A DNA stretch of 64,000 bases from Actinomucor elegans (Eukaryota > Mucoromycota > Mucoromycetes > Mucorales > Mucoraceae). Made by a program: the position numbers and the translations under genes. Location: contig JAMSLZ010000006.1 of assembly GCA_026027325.1 (NCBI GenBank), positions 1,984,001 through 2,048,000 on the forward strand, read 5' to 3'. Of this stretch, positions 12,333 to 23,600 are shown in pieces (the first letter of the stretch is position 1; each line of letters opens with the position of its first letter). A model generated the notes under the pieces. It did not search any database, had not been told where the DNA came from, and saw only the letters and a program-made list of their open reading frames with translations.

Positions 12333-13428
12333 TTATGCTCGAAGTCTGCCAAACGCCACTCTGGCCAATTGTGCTAGACTCTTTTGACCATCATCATGTG
12401 ATTGTTGCGCCTTCTTATCAGGCTTCACATTCAATAAAATGCTATTATTATTATTATTATTCATCATGTTTGCGCCCGGCATCATCATAGCATTGTTTTG
12501 CATCATGGTATTGTTCTGCATCATGGTATTGTTCTGCATCATGGTATTGTTCTGCATCATGGTATTGTTCTGCATCATGGGAAAGTTCGCCATACTATTT
12601 TCTAAATAAAACATGGTCTTTTCATATATTTGCATTGTGTCTTGCGTAAATTTCCAAAAGCAAAACGCCCATTGAACATACGAAAAGAGCAAGATGACAA
12701 AAATCACGACTGAAAACTTGATCTCGTCTTCCCAAAGACGTGTACAGTTATAAACATTGGGCCCTCTGGCGGCATAAATTAGTTGCGAGTCCGCCAATAA
12801 CGTATTGTTGGTCGGCAAAGTCGAGAAAAGATGGCCATGTACGTCCTGCCTTGATTTTTCCATACACCAGTTTTGAAATTGCGGCTTTTGAACTCCAAAG
12901 AGGATCATGTTGATGAAATAAATCATCAGGAATAAGATAACACTAACCCAAGTAAGCTGATGTGATAATCTAAGCGGCTTTGGTCCACCCTAATCATTTC
13001 AAGGCAAGTTACCATTCCATCAGTAAATCAAGTTGTATTATTTATTTATTTTTCATTTTTACCAGCGAAAATGAAAACATGGAGATGAGAGCTGATATCA
13101 CAAACCATAAGCAAATTATACCTTGAAAGATCAGTGCCGTGCTATTCAAATACGAATAGATCGCTGTTCATTTGTTAGCATCCCCATGCCTTGAATAATC
13201 ATCATATATTACTTACGACTTCTCTTTTGAAAGGATAGCACACAGGCGTACATATTGATGATCTTTGTTATTATTAGTTTTTTTTTTATACATACGTTTA
13301 ATCATTTTACATACCAACCATATAAAGCACACAACTGGACCTCCATGTCGAACATTCAACACACCACATATACGATAGCGTCGTTGGTATGATGGTATAT
13401 TAAGGTTACCGTAGAGATCTTGTTGCAT
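12333..13428 (-). CDS. Four-span membrane protein with MMQNNT repeats, function unknown
   Basis: Four exons on the minus strand: 13428-13315, 13262-13217, 13163-13063, 12989-12333; introns of 52, 53 and 73 nt; 305 residues. I do not recognise the family. Four hydrophobic helices are clear: about residues 31-49, 63-87, 100-119 and 179-199. Between helices 3 and 4 lies a loop of about 60 residues with NxT sites and two cysteines, so it probably faces the lumen or outside. After helix 4 the cytoplasmic tail contains five hexapeptides MMQNN(T/A) encoded by an 18-bp tandem repeat (about 12491-12585), then an Asn run and a basic end. The four-helix layout recalls MARVEL or tetraspan proteins, but no signature (no CCG) supports either. 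It converges on CCP1 with 102 bp between stop codons. Confidence 0.75.
12491..12585 (-). repeat. 18-bp tandem repeat, five units
   Basis: Near-identical 18-bp units (plus strand CATCATGGTATTGTTCTG) in frame within the four-span membrane protein, encoding MMQNNT. Such near identity points to recent expansion by slippage or unequal exchange. Confidence 0.9.
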
Positions 13429-13837
13429 TATTTTTTTTTCGAACAAGAAGAAAAAGAGTGACAATCAAGAAAAATGATGGATGGTAAAGGGGAAGATGTG
13501 TTACCTTGAATTGCTTACTGCCTAATTTGGAGGTTAAAAGAAAACAATGATCCCTGTTATGATTCTATGGAAAGTAACTGTATTACTTTTCAAAAGGTCT
13601 ACAATGTTCTAGTAGATCAGCAGCTAGTTAAACAGAAAATATAATAATAAAGAGAGTGTATTACATAATCAAAATTCAATAGGAGCGAGTATAGGTATCC
13701 TTTATAGTTTTACAAATAGTTGGATAGACTGATTATATAAAATGGTCAATTGGTAGCTAATTGTTAGCACTAAGCCCTGATCACTGGCCATAATTCTATT
13801 TTATAAAGACTTTAAAAGATGCAATGACTCATTTTGG

Positions 13838-13878
13838 CTAATCAGATGTGAGATTTGACCGAGATCTAATGAACTGGG
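13838..13878 (+). repeat. Interspersed ~40-bp repeat, copy
   Basis: Reads CTAATCAGATGTGAGATTTG, then ACCGAGATC. Only two or three changes from the copy at 48965 over the first 31 bases. Confidence 0.65.
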
Positions 13879-13989
13879 CTACATAAGGGTACATAATTTA
13901 AACCTATTGTTAAAATGCAATATATGGACAAAGTTTTAGTTAAATAATAACTATAAAAAAGTCATGTAGTTTATTCTAAATATGTACTA

Positions 13990-14036
13990 CTAATTAGATG
14001 CAACCTTTGATCTAGATTTCTGAAGAGATCTTGAGG
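13990..14036 (+). repeat. Interspersed ~40-bp repeat, copy
   Basis: Reads CTAATTAGATGCAACCTTTG, then ATCTAGAT and TGAAGAGATCT. It preserves the distal GAGATCT block seen at 48965 and 18371. Confidence 0.65.
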
Positions 14037-14568
14037 AAAAGGTAATAATGGGATAATAAACACCTGAGAAAATAGGAACATATACCCTCTGCCCTTTTCA
14101 ATTTCAGCATGTTTTTTTATAAACCATAATCATAGGGTTCTTCCTGAACTCAGAGACCAAAAAAAAAGTAACAAGGTTTTGAGGACATGATTATAACCAG
14201 CACCGTTTTTTCACATAAAGCAGTTTATATACATTTGTGTATTTTTATATTGCTGTAAATAGACACAAGTAAAACGCGTACTTCAAAATTAGAATCAACC
14301 AGCACTTCATCAAAGAAAAATGCCTTTAGTGCTTATTGGGAGTTGGCGATTAAGATTGATATTGTCAGATGCATACTCAGAATCAATTTTTGACTTTTGA
14401 TCCCTTTTTTTTTTAAATAACAAAACAATATCAATGAGCAGAAAGATGCTTGATAGAATGTACAAAGCATTTTATTGTCTATCCAATAATGTAAAAGTGT
14501 TTCATTAATTGCTTAAATTTGTTGAACTACAGCCTGGGAAAATGAGTATGATACACCCATTGACGCGT

Positions 14569-14602
14569 GCGATCTCATCAGTCAAACGTTGCATTTGATT
14601 AG
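14569..14602 (-). repeat. Interspersed ~40-bp repeat, copy
   Basis: The minus strand reads CTAATCAAATGCAACGTTTG, then ACTGATGAGATCGC. Opposite orientation to the two neighbouring copies. Confidence 0.65.
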
Positions 14603-14902
14603 TATGTCATGCTTAGGACAAACTGCTGCATCTAGTATAGGCATCTTATCTATCCTACTGCCTTTTTTTTTCATTAAATGATCTTCATCAGTCATTCCTT
14701 CACTTGATGAAAAGTAATTTATTCCTTGTTAGGAGGAACGTCGAGCCCATATAATCCTGTTATATATATTTAATTATATTATATGTATTAAAATTACAGA
14801 TGTGTAGTATAAGTGATAGTAGTATAGAATAGATCAACGAATATTAGATAGCTAGAGAGAAAGGGAGAAAAATCTATTTACAATTAGAACAAAAAGAAAA
14901 GC

Positions 14903-16643
14903 CTAATGGTCTTTCGACGAAGACTCTTTTTCATTAACAGAAGTAGGACCAGGTGACAAACTAGCGGCGCTAAAAGCTGGAACATTTGCAATTGGAGTAG
15001 TCGGCCCCTCATCCGTCTCACTTGTTCGAGATCCTTCAAATGGGTTTCGTTTCTCATTTAATACAGTCGGAGAATTTCTTGTAGATGATGAAGTCATATC
15101 AAAAGGGTTTTCGTTATACTGATTAGAAGAATGTGGTGATGGTGGTATGATATTGTCAGTCGTGTTACGAGGTTCAGCCGTAGTGTGATAGTCTACTGAA
15201 GATAGCACATGGGCAGGAGGGCTAGGTACAGTCATATCGACTACAAATGAGTTATTGGGAGGACTTTGCTGCTCTTGTTGAACTTGCGGGTGGTGATGTT
15301 GATGTAAGTCTCTTTCACGGCGCAGATCAATAGGTAGACAATCCCACTTGCAAATGGGACACAATGTCGATTTTTGAGTTAGCCAAGGATCTAATGTAGT
15401 ACATTAGTACTACTATTATTACTTCTAATGAATAACTAAATATATACCTATGCATAAAACACAAAAACCATGACCGCAAGGTAGAATACGAATATCATTC
15501 TTTCCAGGAACAAAATCCTCTAAACAGATAGCGCAATTCATGTTCTTGATTAAATCATTCGAGTATTTTGCAATTGGAAGCGCGTTCACGATATCAACAG
15601 GTAACGGGTCCAGTTGGTTTGTTCTTGGCTGCATGTGAAACCCATTTCCACCTGTAAAACCATTGAATCCACTAGGATAATCTCTTCTCATACGACGAAC
15701 TCTCCACCATCGAAGGAATATCACGCCTACCAATTGGTTTAGACGACAAATCACTTAAAAATACTGCCAAGCTTACCAATCAAGAATATAGCTGCCAAGG
15801 CAATAATGTAGGATAGGTAGCCTTTACCAGACGAGAAAAAGTCATCACCAGTATTATCAGTCCAATTGATTTCTTCAAGGTAAGGTGTTATCAACCAATA
15901 CTGCCTCATGTCAGGACTACTAGCATTGTATGTTTGATTAATTCGCGCAATAAACGTTTTACCATAAACATATGGCATGAAATATACAACAGTGGTTGAG
16001 GGGCTGGTCATTTCCAAATCATTATCTGTCATGTTCAAAATAGACCTTTCTGCAGGCAACTCATTGGGGAAAATAGGTGGGCGTATGCTCCCAGTGCCCT
16101 GAACAGGCTTTCGTTGAATGTCAACATTATGGGTATTGTTATCGTAAATAAAAACGGCTGTAATATTGATATTGTCTTCTTTAGCCAATTTGCTCACAAC
16201 GGATAGTTTTTCACTCCAGTTACAATTGCCTCGTTTCACGAGAGCTACTTTTTGTGCATTCATAATAGCAGGTATGTGAATACTGTTAAAGTTCAATTCA
16301 CGAATCGTTTGAATTGTTTCGTTCGAGGAATGGCAGCCTTCACCAAAGTTGAATATGATTCTCTACCATAAAATGTATTAGAAACAAAGATCTATGAAAA
16401 AGAATCTGCTTGATTAATTACTTTGGGAGGAAATTGTGAATCAGGATCGACATGTATTCCTTGAAAGTCTTGCGATGTAGCCATATTTGAGGTTGATTGT
16501 ACCAAGTTGCCAGTCATGTTTCCACTTGTAATGTTCACAAGAAAACTGCGCTCCCAGAAAACAGGATTTGGAAGTGCTTGTATCAATTTGACGCATAGCA
16601 AAAGGTAAACCAATATGCTTCTCTGCAGTAACATATGTCTCAT
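14903..16643 (-). CDS. PA-TM-RING type E3 ubiquitin ligase
   Basis: Four exons on the minus strand: 16643-16422, 16362-15777, 15726-15448, 15390-14903; 524 residues. The start at 16643 gives a signal peptide (MRHMLLQRSILVYLLLCVKL, cleavage near ALP). A lumenal protease-associated domain follows at about residues 60-230 (VALVKRGNCNWSEKL is its usual core, with several NxT sites), one membrane helix at about 255-274 ending in RWWRVRRMRR, and a cytosolic RING at 334-376 (Cys334, Cys337, Cys353, His355, Cys358, Cys361, Cys373, Cys376; DPWL before the last pair). The tail is Pro/Ser/Thr-rich. Relatives such as RNF13 and RNF167 ubiquitinate proteins at endosomes or the vacuole. The fifth zinc ligand here is Cys, where this family normally has His (RING-H2). 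The tail may be regulated by phosphorylation, which is inference. Confidence 0.9.
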
Positions 16644-18163
16644 AGTAATATAATATACAGTTTTAAACAATAAGGATGGGTGAAAGAAAACAGAGAGAGA
16701 GAGAGAGAGAAAAAAAAAAAAAAAAAGAATGCTTGGATAATTGGAATCTCCGGTTTTATTTTTAAGCAATGTCTTAGGGAAAAAAAATGACGAAATCTGA
16801 CTATTCCACGAGCCTATGGTTACTCAAAAAGAAGCACTGAATGTAGAATGAAGTTCTATTTTCACAATATGTCTATCTTATAGTCAACCCTATTATGGAG
16901 CTTGATTAATTTACGGACTGTAAAACCAGGAAATCACGTTGGTTCTTGAGATTCTTATTAGATAAAAAGGCTTCTATTCCTTGTCATTTGTCTGTATATG
17001 CAATGATTGATATTGAATATCAAGGATAGCAGTCCACGATGAATAACAAAAAGCTCTTCTCGTAGTAGGTCTGCTTGTATATCAATTTCTAATAGAACGT
17101 GTAAATAGTTGGGTCAAACTATTGAAGTGAAGCATTATACTCAAGGCTCTATATTAATTCTATATGCAGAGTGTTCCACATTATAATAACATGTAATGAT
17201 TTAGGCTTGTCGGGGATTGTTAATATAGTAAGGTATCACTTAAGAAGATTAACTATAATAAACTACTTGATAAAACTCTGTCCTTTATTCTAATGAAAAT
17301 TATAAGCTATTTATATTTGATACCAACCCTAAAAATAAGTGATGGATCTTTCTAGTTCTTTTCAGTTTGATTACATTTCTTGAAGAGCCTAGAAAGATAT
17401 CCAACTATCGGGAACCTTCTCGTATGATCTTAGTAATGGTAGCAAATCTGATTGGCTAGTCGGATTTATATCATTGCATAACAGATACATAGAGATCTCA
17501 TTTTATTGGACATCGGAGATCGAGCAAGAATCGAAGAAGAAGTTGAATGATATACTTCAAATTATACAGTCATTGCTGGAATGGCAATAAAGAGCTAGAG
17601 TCATTTGGATTTTGGGAAATATGTAAAACAAAACGTGATGTATTGAATTAACAAACTTTAATTACCGTAAAAAATACTTATACTACCAATGGGCGCTTTA
17701 AAATATATATGTACGTTTGGTCATCTAGAGTCACTTTTCTTATTACTCTTTTACAAACTATAGGTAAACTAAAAGAAGGTTTACTTTTCTATAACATTTA
17801 TTAAACACTCAATATATAAATTTGATAGCATATAGTTAAAATGTACACCATAAATCACTTGCCAAATTCATTGAAATCCCTAACGTTCTCTAAACCCAGC
17901 TTAAGTAGAGATAAAATTCCAATTTTTAGGAAGCTATAAATGATCTATTCTGTGTTTTGAGGCGAAATACCTTTCATAACGATATAGCAATGCAATAAGG
18001 TACTAGGAAGCTCAGCCAAGATAATGTTTTTGCGATCTACAGCATGATTAGCGCTCTCAGCTACTTGCAAAAGAATCTGGCAATCTATTTGTTATCTTAA
18101 TACCATATGGCGCAAAGCCTAATCAACTACCTTGCAATAACGTTTTCTTTCTTTTTCTTTTTC

Positions 18164-18190
18164 TTTTTTTTTTTTTTTTTTTTTTTTTTT
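18164..18190 (+). repeat. Run of 27 T
   Basis: An uninterrupted T run preceded by an interrupted (TTTTTC)n tract; non-coding. Confidence 0.9.
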
Positions 18191-18370
18191 GTAAAATCAA
18201 ACTTTTAGAAACCACATATCGCGGACAGGTGGGGCTTAAATATGTATATGCATATGTGTATTATCAAGGAGATTTGTAATAACATTTGAAATTTCAGGGC
18301 TACATATGAAAATGTCGAAAGTAAAACTCAGATAGCCATCCTACTGCTCTAACCGACAAGATAAATTATA

Positions 18371-18412
18371 GATCTCTCAGCCATTCTCAGTTCAATGTCG
18401 CATTCGGTTAAT
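18371..18412 (-). repeat. Interspersed ~40-bp repeat, copy
   Basis: The minus strand reads ATTAACCGAATGCGACATTG, then AACTGAGA and GAGAGATCT. Strong match to the copy at 48965 in both the ATGCGACATT core and the distal GAGAGATCTAT block. Confidence 0.65.
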
Positions 18413-20393
18413 CGACCATACTCTGATTGGATCACTTTATCTGATTAAGCTATGATCCAACTTCCATGTACCAAAATGAGTATTAAGTTAAGAATATTCA
18501 AATACGTTTATTAAAAAGGAGCATTTTCAGCCGCTTTGTTAGTTTTATTGTTAGCTTTATTGTTAGCTTTTGATTCTACTATAACAGAACCAAAGACATT
18601 AATGATATTTATGGAGCCTTTTTTAACTATATATAATAAACTTTATGGGTTCATATACTGCGATATAAGTCTTGAAATCAAATACGCAAATTACACGTTA
18701 CCCATTAAAAAATAAACGCGTGTAGCTCAGTTTGAGGGTTTGTTCTAGAAGGAATTTCGTTGACTAGCCATTTTCGTGTGGGGCAAACCCTTATATGCAT
18801 CAGATAAAGCCGCTGCTGCAGGTACAAACAAAAATAAGGGACAAAAATGCAGAAATCCTTAAGATTGGGGTTAACTGTTCATAATACATCATTTGTATTA
18901 TTAATCCACGCCATAGTGCACGTTTCTAAAAAACCCTCCAAATGATCAAAGCATTAAACTAAGCCTTTACTCGATTAGTAATGATTATCGTGCATTCATA
19001 ACAATAAATGCACGCATAGCTGTGTTCTAGTGAACGTTGATCAAACACTCATCTTGATGAAGTAGCAAAGCATAGCTATATTTCGTAAAATTCTACAAGA
19101 AGAGCGGGTCTATTATACTCTATTGTGAAGGAATTGATTAATATGCTCTCTTAAAAAAAAAAATCCAGTAAGCATAAGACCATGATAAGTGAAAGGACCA
19201 CCACTTTAATGAAATAAGCTTTCATGATTGGTTGTTCTGTATCACCCCAAAAAAATATAAACCGTAAAAATCAACTCAGTTATATCAGTCTGTGTATCAC
19301 CCTGGCCATTAGGTTTTAATCAGCCAAATCAGATTTTATATTGGGGTAAAGAGATAACAAGTGTCCCTGGGCTATCGCCCAAAAAAAAAAAAAGATTACA
19401 GGTAAACTTCTCGGATTCCCCATAGTTTACTGGACTTCGTAATCCAAAGATAAACGTTAATGAATGTATCCAAGCATTCAGCATGACTGCCTCGACAAGG
19501 TGCAATTGAACATTATTCCGGATGCTTAACGGCGTCGGAACCAGTGGGGTTACTTAAACACATCTCATATATATGTACTCTATCTAATTGACAAGTATTT
19601 ACCAATTCAAAAAGTTTACTCACGCTTTGGCATTGAAGCAGTAGCAGATTGACATTGAAGCTTTGTCAATTCACTTTCTATAGAAGTTGTATGACAACCC
19701 CACTTATTGTTTTAGAAGCGTATCTTTAAAATGATTGATTAACCGGCTACATGTATGATCCCCGCTAAAGAAGCGCTTCAGGCTTTCCACTATATGTTTT
19801 TGATGGTGTAACCATCCAAACCATGGTTTGCTTATATGTTTTGACCAAACTTCATTAAGATTAAGTATACTCGGATACTATTTGATCTGTTTCATGTTTC
19901 AGAGGGAAAAAAAAAAAATTCTCAGATGAAGACCGAGAAATTGATAGCCAAAAACCAGGCTCAAAACCGGGCTTGTATCAAAATGGCCTTATATTTGCAA
20001 TAGCCAATCTATTATTAAAGAAAGGCAGGTCTTGCGGTAGTGCGATTTTGGGGGTAAAACGATAAATGTTACACTCTGCAATGTCATTGACATGTCTAAG
20101 CTTGACGGCAATCGGTTTTTGGGGCGACAGAAGGTTTTATAATACAAATATACGCAGTAGACAGTGCTAAATTCAAATCACTCCGAATAAATTTTTGCCC
20201 CTACCAATTGTCCTAATGAGGTAGTTCGAGTTTGATGGGGGTCAAGCCTCAGTTTTTCTTTTTTGAAAGCGATCTTTTGGTTTCTCTTTTCTAAAACTCT
20301 TTTTTTCTTTCTAAAAACTCTTTTTTATATATCAAAACTTCTTTACTCTTTTGTTTGGGGAAACAAAAGCTTAAACGAACTCTTATATAAAAA

Positions 20394-20400
20394 AAAAAAC
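20394..20400 (+). promoter_or_regulatory. Possible TATA box of the fatty acid synthase gene
   Basis: TATATAA about 235 bp before the start codon, just downstream of pyrimidine tracts. Plausible, but AT-rich sequence makes chance matches common. Confidence 0.3.
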
Positions 20401-20634
20401 TAAAGGGAAATCAGCTACTTTTGTATTGTGCAACGAAATCTACTTACTATACAGCATCATACAAACTTGTTACATAGCAAAAGAAGCCGTCAAACTTTCT
20501 CTTGAACTAAAAAAGGTAAAAATATAGACTGAGAAAATAGACTAGTTATTAACAGGGCTGTTGTAGTTTTCATTATCTTTCATATCATACAATAATATCT
20601 ATCAAATAATTACTTATACATACAAAAAAGCATC

Positions 20635-23600
20635 ATGGATAAACAACAAGTGCTCCGTCCTTTGTCTATTAAGCAAAACACAACCGAGGTTTCCGTACTC
20701 GTGCCTACAAATATCTGGGTTCCTGCCGAGCAACTGCGAGAAGAGTTCCCAATTCAAGCCGATGTAGTTGAAGAAATTACTGATATCGAACTTGCTGCCA
20801 AGTTCTTGCATTTTGCTACTAACCGTGCCGCCAGTGAATCTCAATTCTTGCCTGTCGCAAGAACTCTTTTTATTGATTTCGGTACTCAATATCTCAAGAA
20901 GAACGATGTTCATGCTATTACGCGTTCTCTTTCTTCTGAATCTAAAAAGGTCGTAATCCAAGCTTACTACTCTGCGCTAGTCGTCCTTAAGCAACACGAT
21001 GTCTTATCTGCCGAAGAAGCTGCTCCCGCCAAGTCCGCTCTTTTCGAAGCTGCTACCCGCGGTGACGCTAAGCTCTTTGCTATCTTTGGCGGTCAAGGTA
21101 ACATTGAAGAGTACTTTGATGAACTCGCTGATATCTGGGAGACATATCAAGGCCTTGTAAAGCCTTTTGTCGAGCGTATGGCTATTGTATTGGCCGAGCA
21201 TGCTCGCAGCCCTGAAGCTAGTGTCCTTCACTCTAAGGGTTTGGATATTTTGCGTTGGTTGGATAATGAAGAGGTCAGACCTGATCTTCAATACCTCGTC
21301 TCTGCTCCTGTCAGTTTCCCTTTGATTGGTCTCACTCAAATTCTTCAATACTATGTTATGATTCGTGTCCTTAACCGTACTCCTGCTGAAGTTCGTGATC
21401 TATTTGAAGGTAAGTTTTAAAAATAGAGTGTGGATGAACACGTAACTAAAGTCGAACTTTAGGTACTACTGGTCATAGTCAAGGTATCATCAGTTCAGTT
21501 GTTATTTCTGCCTCATCAACTGAAGAGGAATTCATCAAAAACACCGAGAAGGCATTGGGTCTTCTCTTCTGGATTGGTACTCGTGCTCAACAAGTATTCC
21601 CTCCTACCACCTTGAATCCTACCATTCTCGAGGATTCTATCAGTAACAATGAAGGTAATCCTACTCCCATGTTGGCCATTACCGGCCTTAGAGAAAGTCA
21701 AGTCGTAAAGCATCTCGAAGAGACCAACTCTCATCTTGCTCCCGAGCGTCAAATTGAAATCACTTTGCATAACGGCCCTCGTTCATTTGTTTGCACTGGT
21801 CCTCCTCAATCTTTGTATGGTTTGAACTTGAGTTTGCGTAAGCTCAAGGCACCTACTGGCCTTGATCAATCTCGTGTTCCTTACTCTCAACGTAAGATCA
21901 AGTTCTCTTCTCGTTTCTTGCCTATCACTGCTCCTTTCCACAGCAATTATTTGAAGGCTGCCGTACCTATTATTTTACAAGATGCTGATAAGCACGGCCT
22001 TCGTTTCAGCTCAAAGGAATGCAAGATTCCTGTCTATGCTACTGATTCAGGTAAAGATATGGGGTGTTTTTTAGAAGTGGGGTATTGGGGCAATTATATA
22101 AGGCTGTAATTGTTTCCAACAAAAAAAAAACTGGTTCTAACGTGACCGTCTTTTCATATAGGCAAAGATCTTCGTGAATCAAGCGACATTACCAAGTCAT
22201 TATTGGAACTTATTTGTGAGCATCATGTCCATTGGGAAAGTGCTATTGCTGCTAAGGATTTGACGCACATTATTGATTTCGGACCTGGTGGTACCTCTGG
22301 TATTGGTGGTTTAACTTACCGTAATAAGGAAGGTACTGGTGTACAAATTGTTTTAGCTGGTGCTCTCGAGGGCAGTAACCGTGATCTGTCATACAAGTCT
22401 GATCTTTTTGATTCTGACATTCGCGCCGTTACATACTCTCAAGATTGGGCCAAGGTTTTCCAACCCAAGTTGGTTCAAACTACTAGGTAAACTACCGATT
22501 TTCAATATCAATTTCGATTTTAAATGATCCCGATACTTACCAATCATTTCTTTATAGCAATGGTCGTATTCATTTGGATACCAAAATGTCCCGTTTGTTG
22601 GGTAAGCCCCCACTTATGGTTGCCGGTATGACTCCTGCTACTGTTAATGAGAATTTTGTCGCTGCTGTCATGAACGCTGGTTACCATATTGAACTTGCTG
22701 GTGGTGGACATTTCAGTGAACAATTCCTTCGTGAGAAGGTCGATAAAATCATGAAGCTCACTCGTGCTGGTGAGGGTATTACTCTCAACATCATCTTCTT
22801 GAACGTTCGTCAATGGGGTTTCCAATATCCTCTTATTCAAGTTATGCGTAAAGAAGGTCTTCCTATGGAAGGTCTTTGTATCGCTGCTGGTGTTCCCAGT
22901 CTTGAAAATGCCAACGAGATCATTGCCAACTTGCAAGCCGCTGGTCTTCGCCACGTTGCTTTCAAGCCCGGAAGTGTAGATACTATTCGTCAAGTTGTAG
23001 CTATTGCTGCTGCCAATCCCACCATGCCTGTTATCTTGCAATGGACTGGTGGACGTGCTGGTGGTCATCACGGCTTTGAAGATGTTCATCAACCTATTCT
23101 CGAAACTTATGCTGCTATCCGTCGTCAACCCAACATCGTCTTAGTTGCTGGTTCTGGTTTCGGTGGCGCTGATGACACCTTGCCTTACATTACTGGTGAT
23201 TGGTCTCTCAAGTTTGACTATCCTCCTATGCCTTTCGATGGTATCCTTTTCGGTTCTCGTATGATGGTTGCAAAGGAAGGTTTGGCTTCTCCTGCTGCCA
23301 AGCAAGCTATGGTCGATGCCCCTGGTGTGGATGATGGCGATTGGGAAAAGACCTACAAGGGCCCTGCTGGTGGTATCATTACTGTCCTTTCTGAGCTTGG
23401 TGAACCTATCCACAAGGTCGCTACCCGTGGTGTTCGCCTCTGGAAGGAACTTGACGAAAGCATCTTTAACTTGCCCAAGGAAAAGCGTTTGCCTGCTTTA
23501 ATGGCCAAGAAGGACTATATCATTAAGCGTTTGAACGCCGATTTCCAAAAGGTCTGGTTTGGTGAAAAGAAGTCTGGTGAAGCTGTTGATCTTCAAGATA

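Larger units (their letters stand above)
13429..14902. other. Intergenic region with three interspersed repeat copies
   Basis: About 1.5 kb between the 5' end of the four-span protein gene and the 3' end of the PA-TM-RING gene. No open frame of note. It carries three interspersed repeat copies (13838, 13990, 14569), the densest cluster in the window. Confidence 0.7.
16644..20634. other. Long intergenic region upstream of the fatty acid synthase
   Basis: About 4 kb between two divergent genes, with no convincing reading frame on either strand. It contains a T run at 18164-18190, an interspersed repeat copy at 18371-18412 and a small tandem TTGTTAGCTTTA motif near 18543-18570. The last 400 bp have pyrimidine tracts (20255-20345) with a thrice-repeated AAACTCTTT-like motif and a TATA-like box, as expected for a strong promoter. 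Confidence 0.7.

Noticed and set aside
18714..18790. tRNA-like start (TGTAGCTCAGT)
   Set aside because: No T-arm, no pairing acceptor stem and no anticodon arm at the required spacing.
20614..20961. Minus-strand frame over the synthase start
   Set aside because: Shadow of the N-terminal coding sequence of the synthase.
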